From Nitrosomonadales bacterium (GTDB lineage: Bacteria; Pseudomonadota; Gammaproteobacteria; Burkholderiales; Sulfuricellaceae): a stretch of 6,563 nt of DNA. The DNA is taken from assembly GCA_003104895.1 (NCBI GenBank), contig PQAG01000097.1, positions 1 to 6,563 on the forward strand, written 5' to 3'. Every line of letters starts with the position of its first letter. The stretch's first letter is position 1. The notes under the pieces are model-generated. The model was not told where the DNA came from, did not search any database, and saw nothing but the letters and a program-made list of their open reading frames with translations. Positions 1-6,563 of this stretch are shown here, piece after piece. The position numbers and the translations under genes were made by a program.

Positions 1-83
1 GCATCTCTGACCCCGGCATCTCTACATCTCTACGAAAAGCGGATTGTACCCAAGGACAAGGATAGTGATCCGTTGTTGTCAGG

Positions 84-584
84 CTATTTGCGCAAGCTTT
101 CCCCAAGGGGGTGGGCATCCTTGTCCCGCAAGCCGGTCAGTATCGCTTCGCCGTCAGCAGCGACGCGGAATTCGCCGTAACGGGCTGCTGTGTAGCGCCT
201 GGCATCGCCCTCCTGGAAGAAGAAGGCATTGGTCGCAAATTTGGGCCGCCCGTTGCGGATGCGGTAGCGCATCCGCACTTCGTTTACGCCCAGCGCCGTG
301 CCGCCGTCGAGGCGCGCGAAAGTGCCGATGCCCTGTTCGTCCAGCTTCAGGATGAGGTAGCCATCGGGCTGCTCCCTGCGCACATTGCCGGTGCCGAAAG
401 CGTCATTCGCCGCCTGGAAGCGCAGCGCCATGTAATCGCCCTGCATCAGCGAGCGCGGGTCGACTGGCGCCAGTTGCAGCAGTATCACACGGCCTCCGGT
501 GAGCAGGCGTTCGCGGCTGTAGATGGCGTAATTGGCCAGGGCGAGCACGATCAGGCCGGCGCAGAGAGCGATGGCTTTACGCAT
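84..584 (-). CDS. GDYXXLXY domain protein, third gene of the membrane operon
   Basis: A 166-residue protein. Residues 4-22 form one hydrophobic segment, either a membrane anchor or an uncleaved signal, so the rest probably lies outside the cytoplasm. The family signature is at residues 49-56 as GDYMALRF; the last position is F instead of the Y in the family name. A second conserved-looking block is YGEFRV at 136-141, followed by a G..L.GL.D pattern to about 154. The start is supported by a strong AAGGAGG ribosome site nine bases upstream. This site lies inside the end of the preceding DUF4401 gene, with which the reading frame overlaps by 8 bases, so translation is likely coupled. The family is known to travel with DUF2157 and DUF4401 membrane proteins, and its biochemical function is not established. 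I infer a role in a shared envelope complex. The family call is confident; the function is unknown. Confidence 0.9.
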   Translation of the reverse strand: MRKAIALCAGLIVLALANYAIYSRERLLTGGRVILLQLAPVDPRSLMQGDYMALRFQAANDAFGTGNVRREQPDGYLILKLDEQGIGTFARLDGGTALGVNEVRMRYRIRNGRPKFATNAFFFQEGDARRYTAARYGEFRVAADGEAILTGLRDKDAHPLGESLRK

Positions 585-1668
585 GGTGATTCGCCTCCTT
601 GCCGCTTTCCGGCCACCAGTGCCTGAGCGCCAGGCGCGCGGCGAGCAAGGCGATGCCGGAGCAGGCCATCAATGCCGATTTTTCCAGCAGCGTGAATTCC
701 AGTGAGTAGTAGTAATGCGACAGGTAAGCCAGCAAGCCGAGTATGCCCAGGCCGGCCAGAACACGGTTGCCCTGGGCGTAGCCGACCAGCAGGATGGTGG
801 CGGTGAGCCCGATGCCCGGCGCCTTGAGCGAGATCAGGGCCAGGAGGGCGGCAGCGGCGAGCGCGGCACGGCCGGGCCCGGTCATTGCCGGCACCCCCTC
901 CCGGTTCAGCAGTTTCTGAACAGTCATCAACAGCACGGCCCCGGTCAGGGCTGCGCCGATCCAGAAGTTGAGCGCTCCGCCAGGCAGGGCGAGAGCGGTG
1001 TGGCGCCCTCCCGTCATTAGTCCCATCCCGTAAACACCTGTGGTGAACAGGTTGAACAGCGCTACCAGCGTCAGTCCATAGCCGAGCGCCCGCAACAGCG
1101 AGGCTTTCCGCGGGTGGCTGAACTCGTTCAGCCACACCCATGCAAAGGCGGCAAGCAGCAGGGCGGGCGTGTAGGCATGCAAGCCGGAGTCGTTGAATAC
1201 GAATGCGGCGGCATAGATTCCGCTCGAGGCCGCCCACACACGGTGCAGGAAATTCGGCATCAGCAGGAACAGGGCCGCTTCCACGGCCGCCATCACAGTG
1301 GCGATCATGTTGAAATGCGAATGCCATTCCTGGGCGAGGCCGGTCAGAATCAGCGCCTGGCCGGCAAGGCTCACGGCAAAGGCAAACTGGGCGGCGAAGT
1401 CGCTGCCCGGTTTGGCCCGGAACAGGGCGGCCGCTGCGGCGCATAGCGTTGCGCCGACGAGCAGCGAGGCTGCAACGGATTTCATCACGAAAGCGAAGCC
1501 CGCGCCGACAAAGCCCAGCAGAAACAGGGCGCCGATCCAGCCAGCAATGCCGAGCATGGTGCGGACATACCAGGGCGTGACGGTATCCGAGGTAATGGGA
1601 AGATCACCATCGGCCAGCCCGGCTTCCTTGAGCTGTGTCCATAATTCCGGCGGCTCGGTGTTTTTCAT
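577..1668 (-). CDS. DUF4401 multi-pass membrane protein, second gene of the operon
   Basis: A 363-residue integral membrane protein of unknown function. After a short polar N-terminus (about residues 1-30), almost the whole chain is hydrophobic. About ten membrane segments can be read, beginning with the stretch after PWYVRTM near residues 32-60. The C-terminus is polar, rich in basic residues and histidine. The overall pattern, together with its neighbours, fits DUF4401. An in-frame upstream ATG at 1701 was rejected. The ATG at 1668 has AGGAG five bases upstream and overlaps the stop of the DUF2157 gene in an ATGA arrangement (1665-1668), typical of translational coupling. The downstream end overlaps the GDYXXLXY gene by 8 bases. 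Co-transcription of all three is strongly implied. No catalytic motif was seen. A transporter or scaffold role is possible but unsupported. Confidence 0.88.
   Translation of the reverse strand: MKNTEPPELWTQLKEAGLADGDLPITSDTVTPWYVRTMLGIAGWIGALFLLGFVGAGFAFVMKSVAASLLVGATLCAAAAALFRAKPGSDFAAQFAFAVSLAGQALILTGLAQEWHSHFNMIATVMAAVEAALFLLMPNFLHRVWAASSGIYAAAFVFNDSGLHAYTPALLLAAFAWVWLNEFSHPRKASLLRALGYGLTLVALFNLFTTGVYGMGLMTGGRHTALALPGGALNFWIGAALTGAVLLMTVQKLLNREGVPAMTGPGRAALAAAALLALISLKAPGIGLTATILLVGYAQGNRVLAGLGILGLLAYLSHYYYSLEFTLLEKSALMACSGIALLAARLALRHWWPESGKEANHHA
594..600 (-). promoter_or_regulatory. Ribosome binding site of the GDYXXLXY gene
   Basis: Read on the minus strand, the bases are AAGGAGG, nine bases before the ATG at 584. 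The site lies within the last codons of the DUF4401 gene. It is the strongest Shine-Dalgarno match in the operon and fixes the start of the third gene. Confidence 0.8.
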
Positions 1669-2639
1669 CTTGTCTCCTCGCTGGCCACGCGCTTCAGCCA
1701 CCAGCCGCCCGCAGCCGAAAGCCCGATCACCGTAAGGCCGATGAAGAGAAAGGCTCCCGCTTCAGCACGGCCTTCAAGCATGTGCTTGCCCAGGAAAGAA
1801 GCCATGACGATGATGATCGAAAGCACCCCGCCGGCCAGCACGTAGATATCCGGCATCAGGCGGCGGTAGAGGTAGTAAGCCCCCGCCAGCCAGGCAAGCC
1901 AGGCCGGGACGGCCAGGCTGTCGCCGCGATGTCCGTCGAAAATGGCGTAAAGCGCGAGGGCCGCCACCAGTCCGCCGCTCGCCGTGGCAAGCAGGCGCGC
2001 CGCCCAGCGCTCGCGCAGCCAGGCGACGCCCGCAGCCGCAAGGCCCTCCCAAAGCGCAAGCGCGAGGGTGTTCCATGCAAACAGCACCCACAGCGACTGC
2101 TGCGGACTGAACAGCAGGCCGAACAGGCCGCCGAAGGCCTGGTAGTAAAGGGAGATGGCGATATTGACCAAGGCCAGCCACAACATCCAGAGTGCCGCAA
2201 ACCGCCCCAGCAGGACCCAGGGCAGTATGGCCAGCGCCCATGCGCCGAACAGCTCGAAGGTGTCTGCGCCGGTCTGGTAGGTTTGGCCGATCAGGGCGAG
2301 GAGGGCGCCCACGAACAGGGAAGCGGCGAGCAGCGCCGCGCTGCCGGCGATGCGCTCCAGCCCGAGCCGCCAGACAAAAACCAGGGCGGTCACCGCCATT
2401 CCTTCGACCAGGGCGAACTTGGCAAAGCGCCCGAGGTCGTTCCAGTTGTACGCAAAGAAGAAAATCACGCCGCACGCGACCAGCAGGGTGCCCAGCCACA
2501 ACAGCAGGAGATCGAGAAAGCGGCGCCAATCCGCAGCCGAAGGCAGGGCGCCCGTGAGCGAGAGGCTGCCACGCAGGTTTTCGGGCGGGATCCGGCCCTG
2601 CTCGGCCCAGTCAAGGAGGAAGTGGCGGGTGCTTTTCAT
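1665..2639 (-). CDS. DUF2157 multi-pass membrane protein, first gene of the operon
   Basis: A 324-residue membrane protein. A soluble N-terminal region (about 1-42, with DWAEQGRIPPE) precedes a run of roughly nine or ten membrane segments. Two blocks are characteristic of DUF2157: FFFAYNWNDLGRFAKFAL at 60-77, and GQTYQTGADTFELFGAWAL at 118-136. The protein ends in a short charged tail. The start is the ATG at 2639. Its ribosome site is only moderate (AGGTGA about 11 bases upstream), which is plausible for the leading gene of the operon. I found no convincing sigma70 promoter on this strand in 2640-2816. The stop overlaps the ATG of the DUF4401 gene by four bases. The function of the family is unknown; conserved linkage with DUF4401 and GDYXXLXY suggests one membrane complex. 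I see no frameshift or truncation. Confidence 0.9.
   Translation of the reverse strand: MKSTRHFLLDWAEQGRIPPENLRGSLSLTGALPSAADWRRFLDLLLLWLGTLLVACGVIFFFAYNWNDLGRFAKFALVEGMAVTALVFVWRLGLERIAGSAALLAASLFVGALLALIGQTYQTGADTFELFGAWALAILPWVLLGRFAALWMLWLALVNIAISLYYQAFGGLFGLLFSPQQSLWVLFAWNTLALALWEGLAAAGVAWLRERWAARLLATASGGLVAALALYAIFDGHRGDSLAVPAWLAWLAGAYYLYRRLMPDIYVLAGGVLSIIIVMASFLGKHMLEGRAEAGAFLFIGLTVIGLSAAGGWWLKRVASEETR
1674..1678 (-). promoter_or_regulatory. Ribosome binding site that decides the DUF4401 start
   Basis: AGGAG on the minus strand, five bases before the ATG at 1668. It lies inside the end of the DUF2157 gene. It favours this start over the in-frame ATG at 1701, which would give a longer overlap and an extra polar extension of 11 residues. 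Confidence 0.75.
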
Positions 2640-2821
2640 TTTTTACCAATTCACCTGTCGCGTGACTGCTGCAATCAAATATAAATTCTGATCCGGGCGG
2701 GGAGGAAAGCGCAGGCGGTTTCAAGGGTTGCATGTGAGCGCCAGCATCAAACGTGAAAGTGCGGTCAAGCTTAATACGGGGGCATAAATGACGCAAGCCG
2801 CCCCGGGGCCTGCTCCATGTT

Positions 2822-2850
2822 TTGCCGGGAGGCCGGGGTGGCGATACAAT
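2822..2850 (+). promoter_or_regulatory. Sigma70-type promoter of the Crp/Fnr-family gene
   Basis: The -35 element TTGCCG (2822-2827) and the -10 element TACAAT (2845-2850) are separated by exactly 17 bases. Transcription would begin near 2857, about 32 bases before the ATG at 2889. This placement rules out the longer frame opening at 2817, which would start upstream of the promoter. No full FNR-type palindrome overlaps the promoter, so autoregulation is not shown by the sequence. Confidence 0.6.
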
Positions 2851-2879
2851 TCAGTCTGGTTTGGAGTGCTTGTTCGACC

Positions 2880-2884
2880 GGAGA
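2880..2884 (+). promoter_or_regulatory. Ribosome binding site of the Crp/Fnr-family gene
   Basis: GGAGA lies four bases before the ATG at 2889, with GGAG five bases away. The next in-frame ATG at 2898 is 13 bases from the site, too far to be the preferred start. Both starts keep all the N-terminal cysteines discussed for this protein. Confidence 0.6.
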
Positions 2885-2888
2885 CTGC

Positions 2889-3623
2889 ATGCAATTCATG
2901 AGCACACATTGCACCGCCTGGCACGGCATCAGGGAATGCCGGGCCTGCGACGGCAAGGAGAATGCGTTCTTTGCCGGGGTGGCGCATCAGGACGTCGCAG
3001 CGCTGCACGTCCAGATCGACAACGTTTCCTATGCCCTGGGCGAAACCATCTACCGTCTCGATGCGCCCGCCGAAACCCTGCTGGTGATACGCACCGGCGC
3101 CGTCAAGCTGGCGCGTTATGCGGGCAAGGATGCAAAGCAAAGAATCGTGCGTGTCCTCAAGCCCGGCGATGTCGTGGGCATGGATGCCATGCTGGCCGGT
3201 ACGGCGCAGCACCATGCCGTTGCGGTGGGCGAGGTGCGCGGCTGCCGGATTCCGATTGCGGTGGTGCAGCAGCTCTGCATGGAACACCCCGGTTTTCAGT
3301 GGAACATGATGCGCCAGTTGCAATCCTCGCTCAGGGAAACCGAGCAGTGGCTGGTCGACCTGACCTGCGGTTCGGTGCCGGCGCGGGAGCGCATGGCGCG
3401 CCTCCTGCTGAGACTGCGCGATGGCGACAGCGACCGGATCTATCACTTCAGCCTCAAGGATCTCAGCGCCATGCTCTGCATCACGCTGGAAACGGCCAGC
3501 CGCGTCATCACCGAGTTTGCCGGCCTGGGGCTGATGGTCAGGACAGGCAAGCACAGCGAGCAGTTCTTTAGCGCGGACATCGCCGCGCTGCAACGCGTCG
3601 CTGCCGGCGCGCCCGCACCCTGA
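2889..3623 (+). CDS. Crp/Fnr-family transcription regulator, FNR-like with unusual cysteines
   Basis: A 244-residue regulator, close to the 250 of E. coli FNR. An N-terminal cysteine region is followed by a cyclic-nucleotide-type beta roll (about 40-125, with GDVVGMDAML at 93-102), a dimer helix (about 135-165) and a winged helix-turn-helix (about 170-230). In the recognition helix, ITLETASRV carries E201, S204 and R205. These match the E..SR trio of FNR, which reads TTGAT half-sites. Cysteines are at 8, 17, 20 and 119. C119 (GCRIP) aligns with FNR C122 (VCEIP), and C17-x2-C20 aligns with FNR C20-x2-C23. However, the position of FNR C29 is alanine (A26), and C8 lies on the other side. An iron-sulfur oxygen sensor is therefore possible but not proven; a cluster-free relative is the alternative. 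The gene is divergent from the membrane operon and convergent with the TlpA gene, with its own promoter just upstream. Confidence 0.88.
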   Translation: MQFMSTHCTAWHGIRECRACDGKENAFFAGVAHQDVAALHVQIDNVSYALGETIYRLDAPAETLLVIRTGAVKLARYAGKDAKQRIVRVLKPGDVVGMDAMLAGTAQHHAVAVGEVRGCRIPIAVVQQLCMEHPGFQWNMMRQLQSSLRETEQWLVDLTCGSVPARERMARLLLRLRDGDSDRIYHFSLKDLSAMLCITLETASRVITEFAGLGLMVRTGKHSEQFFSADIAALQRVAAGAPAP

Positions 3624-3650
3624 GGCTGCCCGCGCATCAGCCGGGAGCCT
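3623..3650. terminator. Possible bidirectional hairpin between convergent genes
   Basis: AGGCT-G-CCCG pairs with CGGG-AGCCT, giving nine base pairs with one bulged G and a loop of nine bases. The hairpin sits between the convergent stops of the regulator (3623) and the TlpA gene (3657), overlapping the last stop base. Neither strand has a following T-run, so it is not a canonical intrinsic terminator. It may be a weak terminator or simply a GC-rich fold. Confidence 0.35.
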
Positions 3651-3656
3651 GCCGGA

Positions 3657-4157
3657 TCACCTGGCGGGCATCAGCCCGGTGATGGCCTTCACGTATTCCT
3701 GCTCATCCCATTCCGCGCCGCCCTGCAGGGTGTAGTGGATATTGCCCTGGGGATCCACCAGGAAGGTGGAAGGCGCGACGAAGACCTTCCAGGCGCCCAC
3801 GCCATTGCCTTCCTCGTCCATCAGCACGGTGAAGCCGATTTTCATTTTATTGACGAACTCGCTCACGTCCTTGTTCGTTTCGCCCATGTTCACCGCCAGG
3901 ATGGCAAAGGGCTTGCCGGCCATTTTCTGCTCCAGGCGCTGCATGGCGGGCATTTCCTTGAGGCAGGGCGGGCACCAGGTGGCCCAGAACTGCACCATCA
4001 CCACCTTGCCGCGATAGTCCTCCAGCTTGTGGGTCTTGCCCTTCAGGTCCTGCAGCGCCAGGGGGGGCGTGGGCCCGCCCTTCCAGGGCTTCAGTTCGCT
4101 GGCCTGGGCGGCGGCGAGGAAAAAGAGGCAGCAAAGGCCAGCAAGGATTTTTTTCAT
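3657..4157 (-). CDS. TlpA-type exported thioredoxin (thiol-disulfide oxidoreductase)
   Basis: A 166-residue redoxin. Residues 1-19 look like a signal peptide with cleavage after AQA (before S20), placing the protein in the periplasm. C9 and C10 fall inside the signal and do not form a lipobox. The thioredoxin fold follows: QFWATWCPPC has the active-site CPPC at 62-65, and APSTFLVDPQG has the cis-proline at P129. TlpA/ResA-type proteins usually keep cysteines of exported partners reduced, for example during cytochrome c maturation or copper-site assembly. No such partner gene is in the window, so the substrate is unknown. A longer in-frame opening at 4352 was rejected because it lacks a signal sequence; the ATG at 4157 overlaps the upstream stop as ATGA and has GGAAG upstream. 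It is the second gene of an operon with the hydrolase-like gene. Confidence 0.9.
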   Translation of the reverse strand: MKKILAGLCCLFFLAAAQASELKPWKGGPTPPLALQDLKGKTHKLEDYRGKVVMVQFWATWCPPCLKEMPAMQRLEQKMAGKPFAILAVNMGETNKDVSEFVNKMKIGFTVLMDEEGNGVGAWKVFVAPSTFLVDPQGNIHYTLQGGAEWDEQEYVKAITGLMPAR

Positions 4158-4933
4158 GGTTGAGCTTCCGTCCGGTTTGGTTCCAGTTGTTTCAGGGCGT
4201 CCAGCATCAGTTCGGGCAGGCGCGCCGCCATGGCGTTCTCCTCCGGGGTGGCGTCCGGGCGCACATAGAAATGGCTGCGCACTTTGGGCAGCACCATGCT
4301 CTGCACCCGGTTGCCGCCCTGCGAAAGGGCCATCTTGAGGTGTTCCAGCCACCAGCGTCCCGGCGAGAGCTGGCCCTGGTAGATGAAGATGGGCAGCCTG
4401 ATTTGCGTGACGACGGGATGGTACTGGGCTTCCACGCCCGGCGCCGGCGGGACGGAATAGAGATCGGGATAGAACAGGATGGCGCCAGCCAGTGACGGCC
4501 TGGATTCGGGGGAAACCTGCCCCTGCCAGGCATGCGCTCCTTCGAGGATGGGCAATGCGCCGTGTCCGCCCACCACGAGGACGACTTTCTTGCCGCTGGC
4601 TTTGATGGCCTGGCCGATGATGTCGCTGATTTCTCCCGGCGGAAGCTCTTTCAGGCTGCTCGGAAGCATGGGCAGGAAATGGGCGTCCAGCATGTCCGGC
4701 AGCCAGGTCTCCACCCCTTTTCCGGCAAGGGCCTGGGCGGCGCGGGTTTCGTGGGCGCTATGGCCCTCGTCGCAGGCGAACCACAGCAGCAGCGTATCGC
4801 CCTGGGCCGGGTAACTGCGCAAGTTGACTTCCGTGCCGCTGGACAGGCTCAGGGAGGGCGGCGGAGCGGCAAGCGCCGTGCCCATGGAGAGCAGCAGCGC
4901 CAGTCCAGAAGCGTAAAGCCGGGAGAGAGCCAA
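4154..4933 (-). CDS. Exported alpha/beta-hydrolase-like protein, probably catalytically degenerate
   Basis: A 259-residue protein. Residues 1-23 form a signal peptide (hydrophobic core LALLLSMGTALA), with likely cleavage near ALAA/PPP. The rest looks like a compact alpha/beta-hydrolase fold. It has an early strand TLLLWFA (47-53), a nucleophile-elbow-like turn VVGGHGAL (120-127), a strand ILFYPDL (152-158), a strand IFIYQG (182-187) and a late histidine in SHFYV (H221). In the elbow the catalytic serine position appears to be H124. The usual acid after the IFIYQG strand is also not obvious (QLSPG). It may be a non-enzymatic binding protein, or my alignment may be off. The start is TTG at 4933: the frame has no ATG or GTG between the upstream TAG and the signal peptide. 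The ribosome site is weak. Its stop overlaps the TlpA start by four bases, so the two are probably made together. Confidence 0.75.
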   Translation of the reverse strand: MALSRLYASGLALLLSMGTALAAPPPSLSLSSGTEVNLRSYPAQGDTLLLWFACDEGHSAHETRAAQALAGKGVETWLPDMLDAHFLPMLPSSLKELPPGEISDIIGQAIKASGKKVVLVVGGHGALPILEGAHAWQGQVSPESRPSLAGAILFYPDLYSVPPAPGVEAQYHPVVTQIRLPIFIYQGQLSPGRWWLEHLKMALSQGGNRVQSMVLPKVRSHFYVRPDATPEENAMAARLPELMLDALKQLEPNRTEAQP

Positions 4934-5079
4934 GTCCGGATTCCATTCAGGTAAGGATTGACCAAGTTTAACCCAAACCTACCGGGGCTGTAATGGCACG
5001 AATGGACTAAGCAGGCATGAGCTCACAATATCCAGGTGGTCCGGCAGACTGTAACCCGGAATCGTTGCGGGCCGGCCCA
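4934..5079. other. Gene-free leader between the minus-strand operon and the palindromic element
   Basis: This is the left third of the 455-base gap before clpB. It must hold the promoter of the hydrolase-like/TlpA operon on the minus strand. I see only weak candidates (for example TAAACT as a -10 with no good -35), so none is called. No tRNA, small gene or riboswitch was recognised. Confidence 0.4.
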
Positions 5080-5112
5080 TCTGATCTTGCTTGAACCTAG
5101 AAACCTCAGTTG

Positions 5113-5193
5113 ACCGCTCATCTATATGCTTAATGCAGTGATTTTAATAAATTTCTTTATGGTTCGTGGATTCACCCATCTGGTGAGTTCGCT
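5113..5193. other. AT-rich 81-bp island in the left arm of the element
   Basis: The right inverted end is separated from the palindrome by a single base (5314), but on the left 81 bases intervene. They are distinctly AT-rich, including runs such as TTTTAATAAATTTCTTTAT, in contrast to the GC-rich surroundings. A small perfect hairpin, TCACC (5172-5176) with GGTGA (5182-5186), lies near the right side of the island. It may be a secondary insertion or the original asymmetric cargo of the element. No gene or convincing promoter was seen in it. Confidence 0.55.
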
Positions 5194-5313
5194 ACAGGCC
5201 GAATTGCACGATTTTGCGGGCACATGGCGGCGTTGTAACTCCTTGGAATGGAATGACCATTCCGCGTCGTTACGCCTTGCCCTGCACCCGCAAAATCGTG
5301 CACTTCGGCCTGT
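5194..5313. repeat. 120-bp imperfect palindrome (long hairpin)
   Basis: The outer arms at 5194-5220 and 5287-5313 are inverted copies matching at 26 of 27 positions. The centre is a perfect 7-bp inverted repeat, GGAATGG (5245-5251) and CCATTCC (5257-5263), around the loop AATGA. Between arms and centre the two halves match only partly. As RNA or single-stranded DNA this would form a long hairpin. Because the two strands are so alike, both encode similar pseudo-peptides (AELHDFAG and AEVHDFAG), which shows that the open frames here are by-products of the palindrome. Confidence 0.85.
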
Positions 5314-5330
5314 CCAACTAAGGTTTCTAG

Positions 5331-5357
5331 GTTGAAATTATCAGACCCTCCCCAAAG
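5331..5357 (+). promoter_or_regulatory. Candidate sigma32 (heat-shock) promoter of clpB
   Basis: GTTGAAA (5331-5337) matches six of seven bases of the sigma32 -35 consensus CTTGAAA. After 12 bases, CCCCAAAG (5350-5357) matches the start of the -10 consensus CCCCATNT. Transcription would begin near 5364, leaving a leader of about 25 bases. clpB is a classic sigma32 target in proteobacteria. The first six bases of the -35 lie inside the right inverted end of the palindromic element. A small inverted repeat, TCCCC (5349-5353) with GGGGA (5360-5364), overlaps the -10. Confidence 0.5.
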
Positions 5358-5376
5358 TAGGGGATAGTTCATTCAC

Positions 5377-5381
5377 GGGGA
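5377..5381 (+). promoter_or_regulatory. Ribosome binding site that decides the clpB start
   Basis: GGGGA ends seven bases before the ATG at 5389. A nearer ATG at 5384 is in another frame and opens only a short peptide; the frame from 5389 is the conserved ClpB N-terminus (MRFEKLTTKFQQAI). Confidence 0.65.
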
Positions 5382-5388
5382 CAATGCC

Positions 5389-6563
<1,175 letters not shown>

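Larger units (their letters stand above)
5091..5336. mobile_element. MITE-like non-coding element with 22-bp terminal inverted repeats
   Basis: The 22 bases at 5091-5112 and the reverse complement of 5315-5336 match at 20 of 22 positions, sharing the core AACCTAGAAACCT. The interior holds a long imperfect palindrome and no credible protein gene, so the element (246 bp) resembles a miniature inverted-repeat transposable element or a dispersed palindromic repeat. The flanks also share TCTGAT (5080-5085) and ATCAGA (5340-5345), which could be the true outer ends, giving 266 bp. I see no clear target-site duplication. No transposase is in the window, so any mobility would be supplied in trans. 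I do not recognise the family. Confidence 0.6.

Noticed and set aside
1..83. CATCTCT occurs three times at 2-8, 17-23 and 25-31 near the left edge.
   Set aside because: The copies are short, unevenly spaced and cut close to the window edge; too little to call a repeat array. No gene is seen in this stretch.
1635..2684. Long plus-strand open frame (349 codons) opposite the DUF2157 gene.
   Set aside because: Its protein is highly charged and low in complexity, with no recognisable domain. It mirrors the hydrophobic codons of the DUF2157 gene.
2674..2750. ATCAA motifs at 2674-2678 and 2746-2750, possible FNR binding sites between the divergent genes.
   Set aside because: Neither has a matching TTGAT at the required four-base spacing, so they are isolated half-sites that are common by chance.
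2721..3593. Minus-strand open frame (290 codons) opposite the Crp/Fnr-family gene.
   Set aside because: The plus strand encodes a clear regulator with a helix-turn-helix and its own promoter; the opposite frame has no domain features.
5090..5123. CTTGAA at 5090-5095 with GCTCATCT at 5116-5123 as a second sigma32 promoter.
   Set aside because: The 20-base gap is too long for sigma32, and the site is almost 300 bases from clpB with the hairpin between.
5126..5372. Open frames on both strands encoding peptides of about 66-69 residues in the region before clpB.
   Set aside because: They lie across the palindromic element. The two strands give similar peptides (AELHDFAG and AEVHDFAG) only because the DNA is an inverted repeat; there is no good ribosome site or family resemblance.

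Overview
The window is GC-rich DNA (by eye about 60% G+C, except for one AT-rich patch of about 80 bp). The gene types suggest a proteobacterium, most likely a betaproteobacterium from the Rhodocyclales or Nitrosomonadales. This placement is inferred from gene content, codon style and protein feel; no 16S or other taxonomic marker is present. There are seven protein genes, one of them cut by the right edge. There are no tRNA or rRNA genes and no CRISPR array.

Layout. (1) Positions 84-2639, minus strand: a tightly packed three-gene operon read right to left. It encodes a DUF2157 multi-pass membrane protein, a DUF4401 multi-pass membrane protein and a GDYXXLXY-family protein anchored by one N-terminal segment. 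The genes overlap by 4 and 8 bases, so translation is probably coupled. The trio is a known conserved set of unknown function. (2) Positions 2640-2888: divergent intergenic region with a good sigma70-type promoter for the next gene. (3) Positions 2889-3623, plus strand: a Crp/Fnr-family regulator with an FNR-like DNA-recognition helix and an unusual cysteine set. (4) A short convergent gap of 33 bases with a hairpin. (5) Positions 3657-4933, minus strand: a two-gene operon for exported proteins. An alpha/beta-hydrolase-like protein whose nucleophile position appears to be histidine is followed, with a 4-base overlap, by a TlpA-type thioredoxin with a WCPPC active site. (6) Positions 4934-5388: a 455-base gene-free stretch dominated by a MITE-like element, with near-identical 22-bp inverted ends around a 120-bp imperfect palindrome. 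(7) Position 5389 to the right edge, plus strand: the first 391 codons of the ClpB disaggregase.

The functional themes are envelope redox and membrane proteins of uncertain role, a possible oxygen or redox regulator, and heat-shock protein quality control. The most notable observation is that the palindromic element abuts clpB. Its right inverted end contains GTTGAAA, placed where the -35 of a heat-shock (sigma32) promoter would lie, 12 bases before a CCCCA -10-like block. The insertion may therefore have built or replaced part of the clpB promoter. No complete new biological system is evident. The points most worth following up are this element, the non-canonical cysteines of the FNR-like regulator, and the apparent pseudo-hydrolase paired with a thioredoxin.
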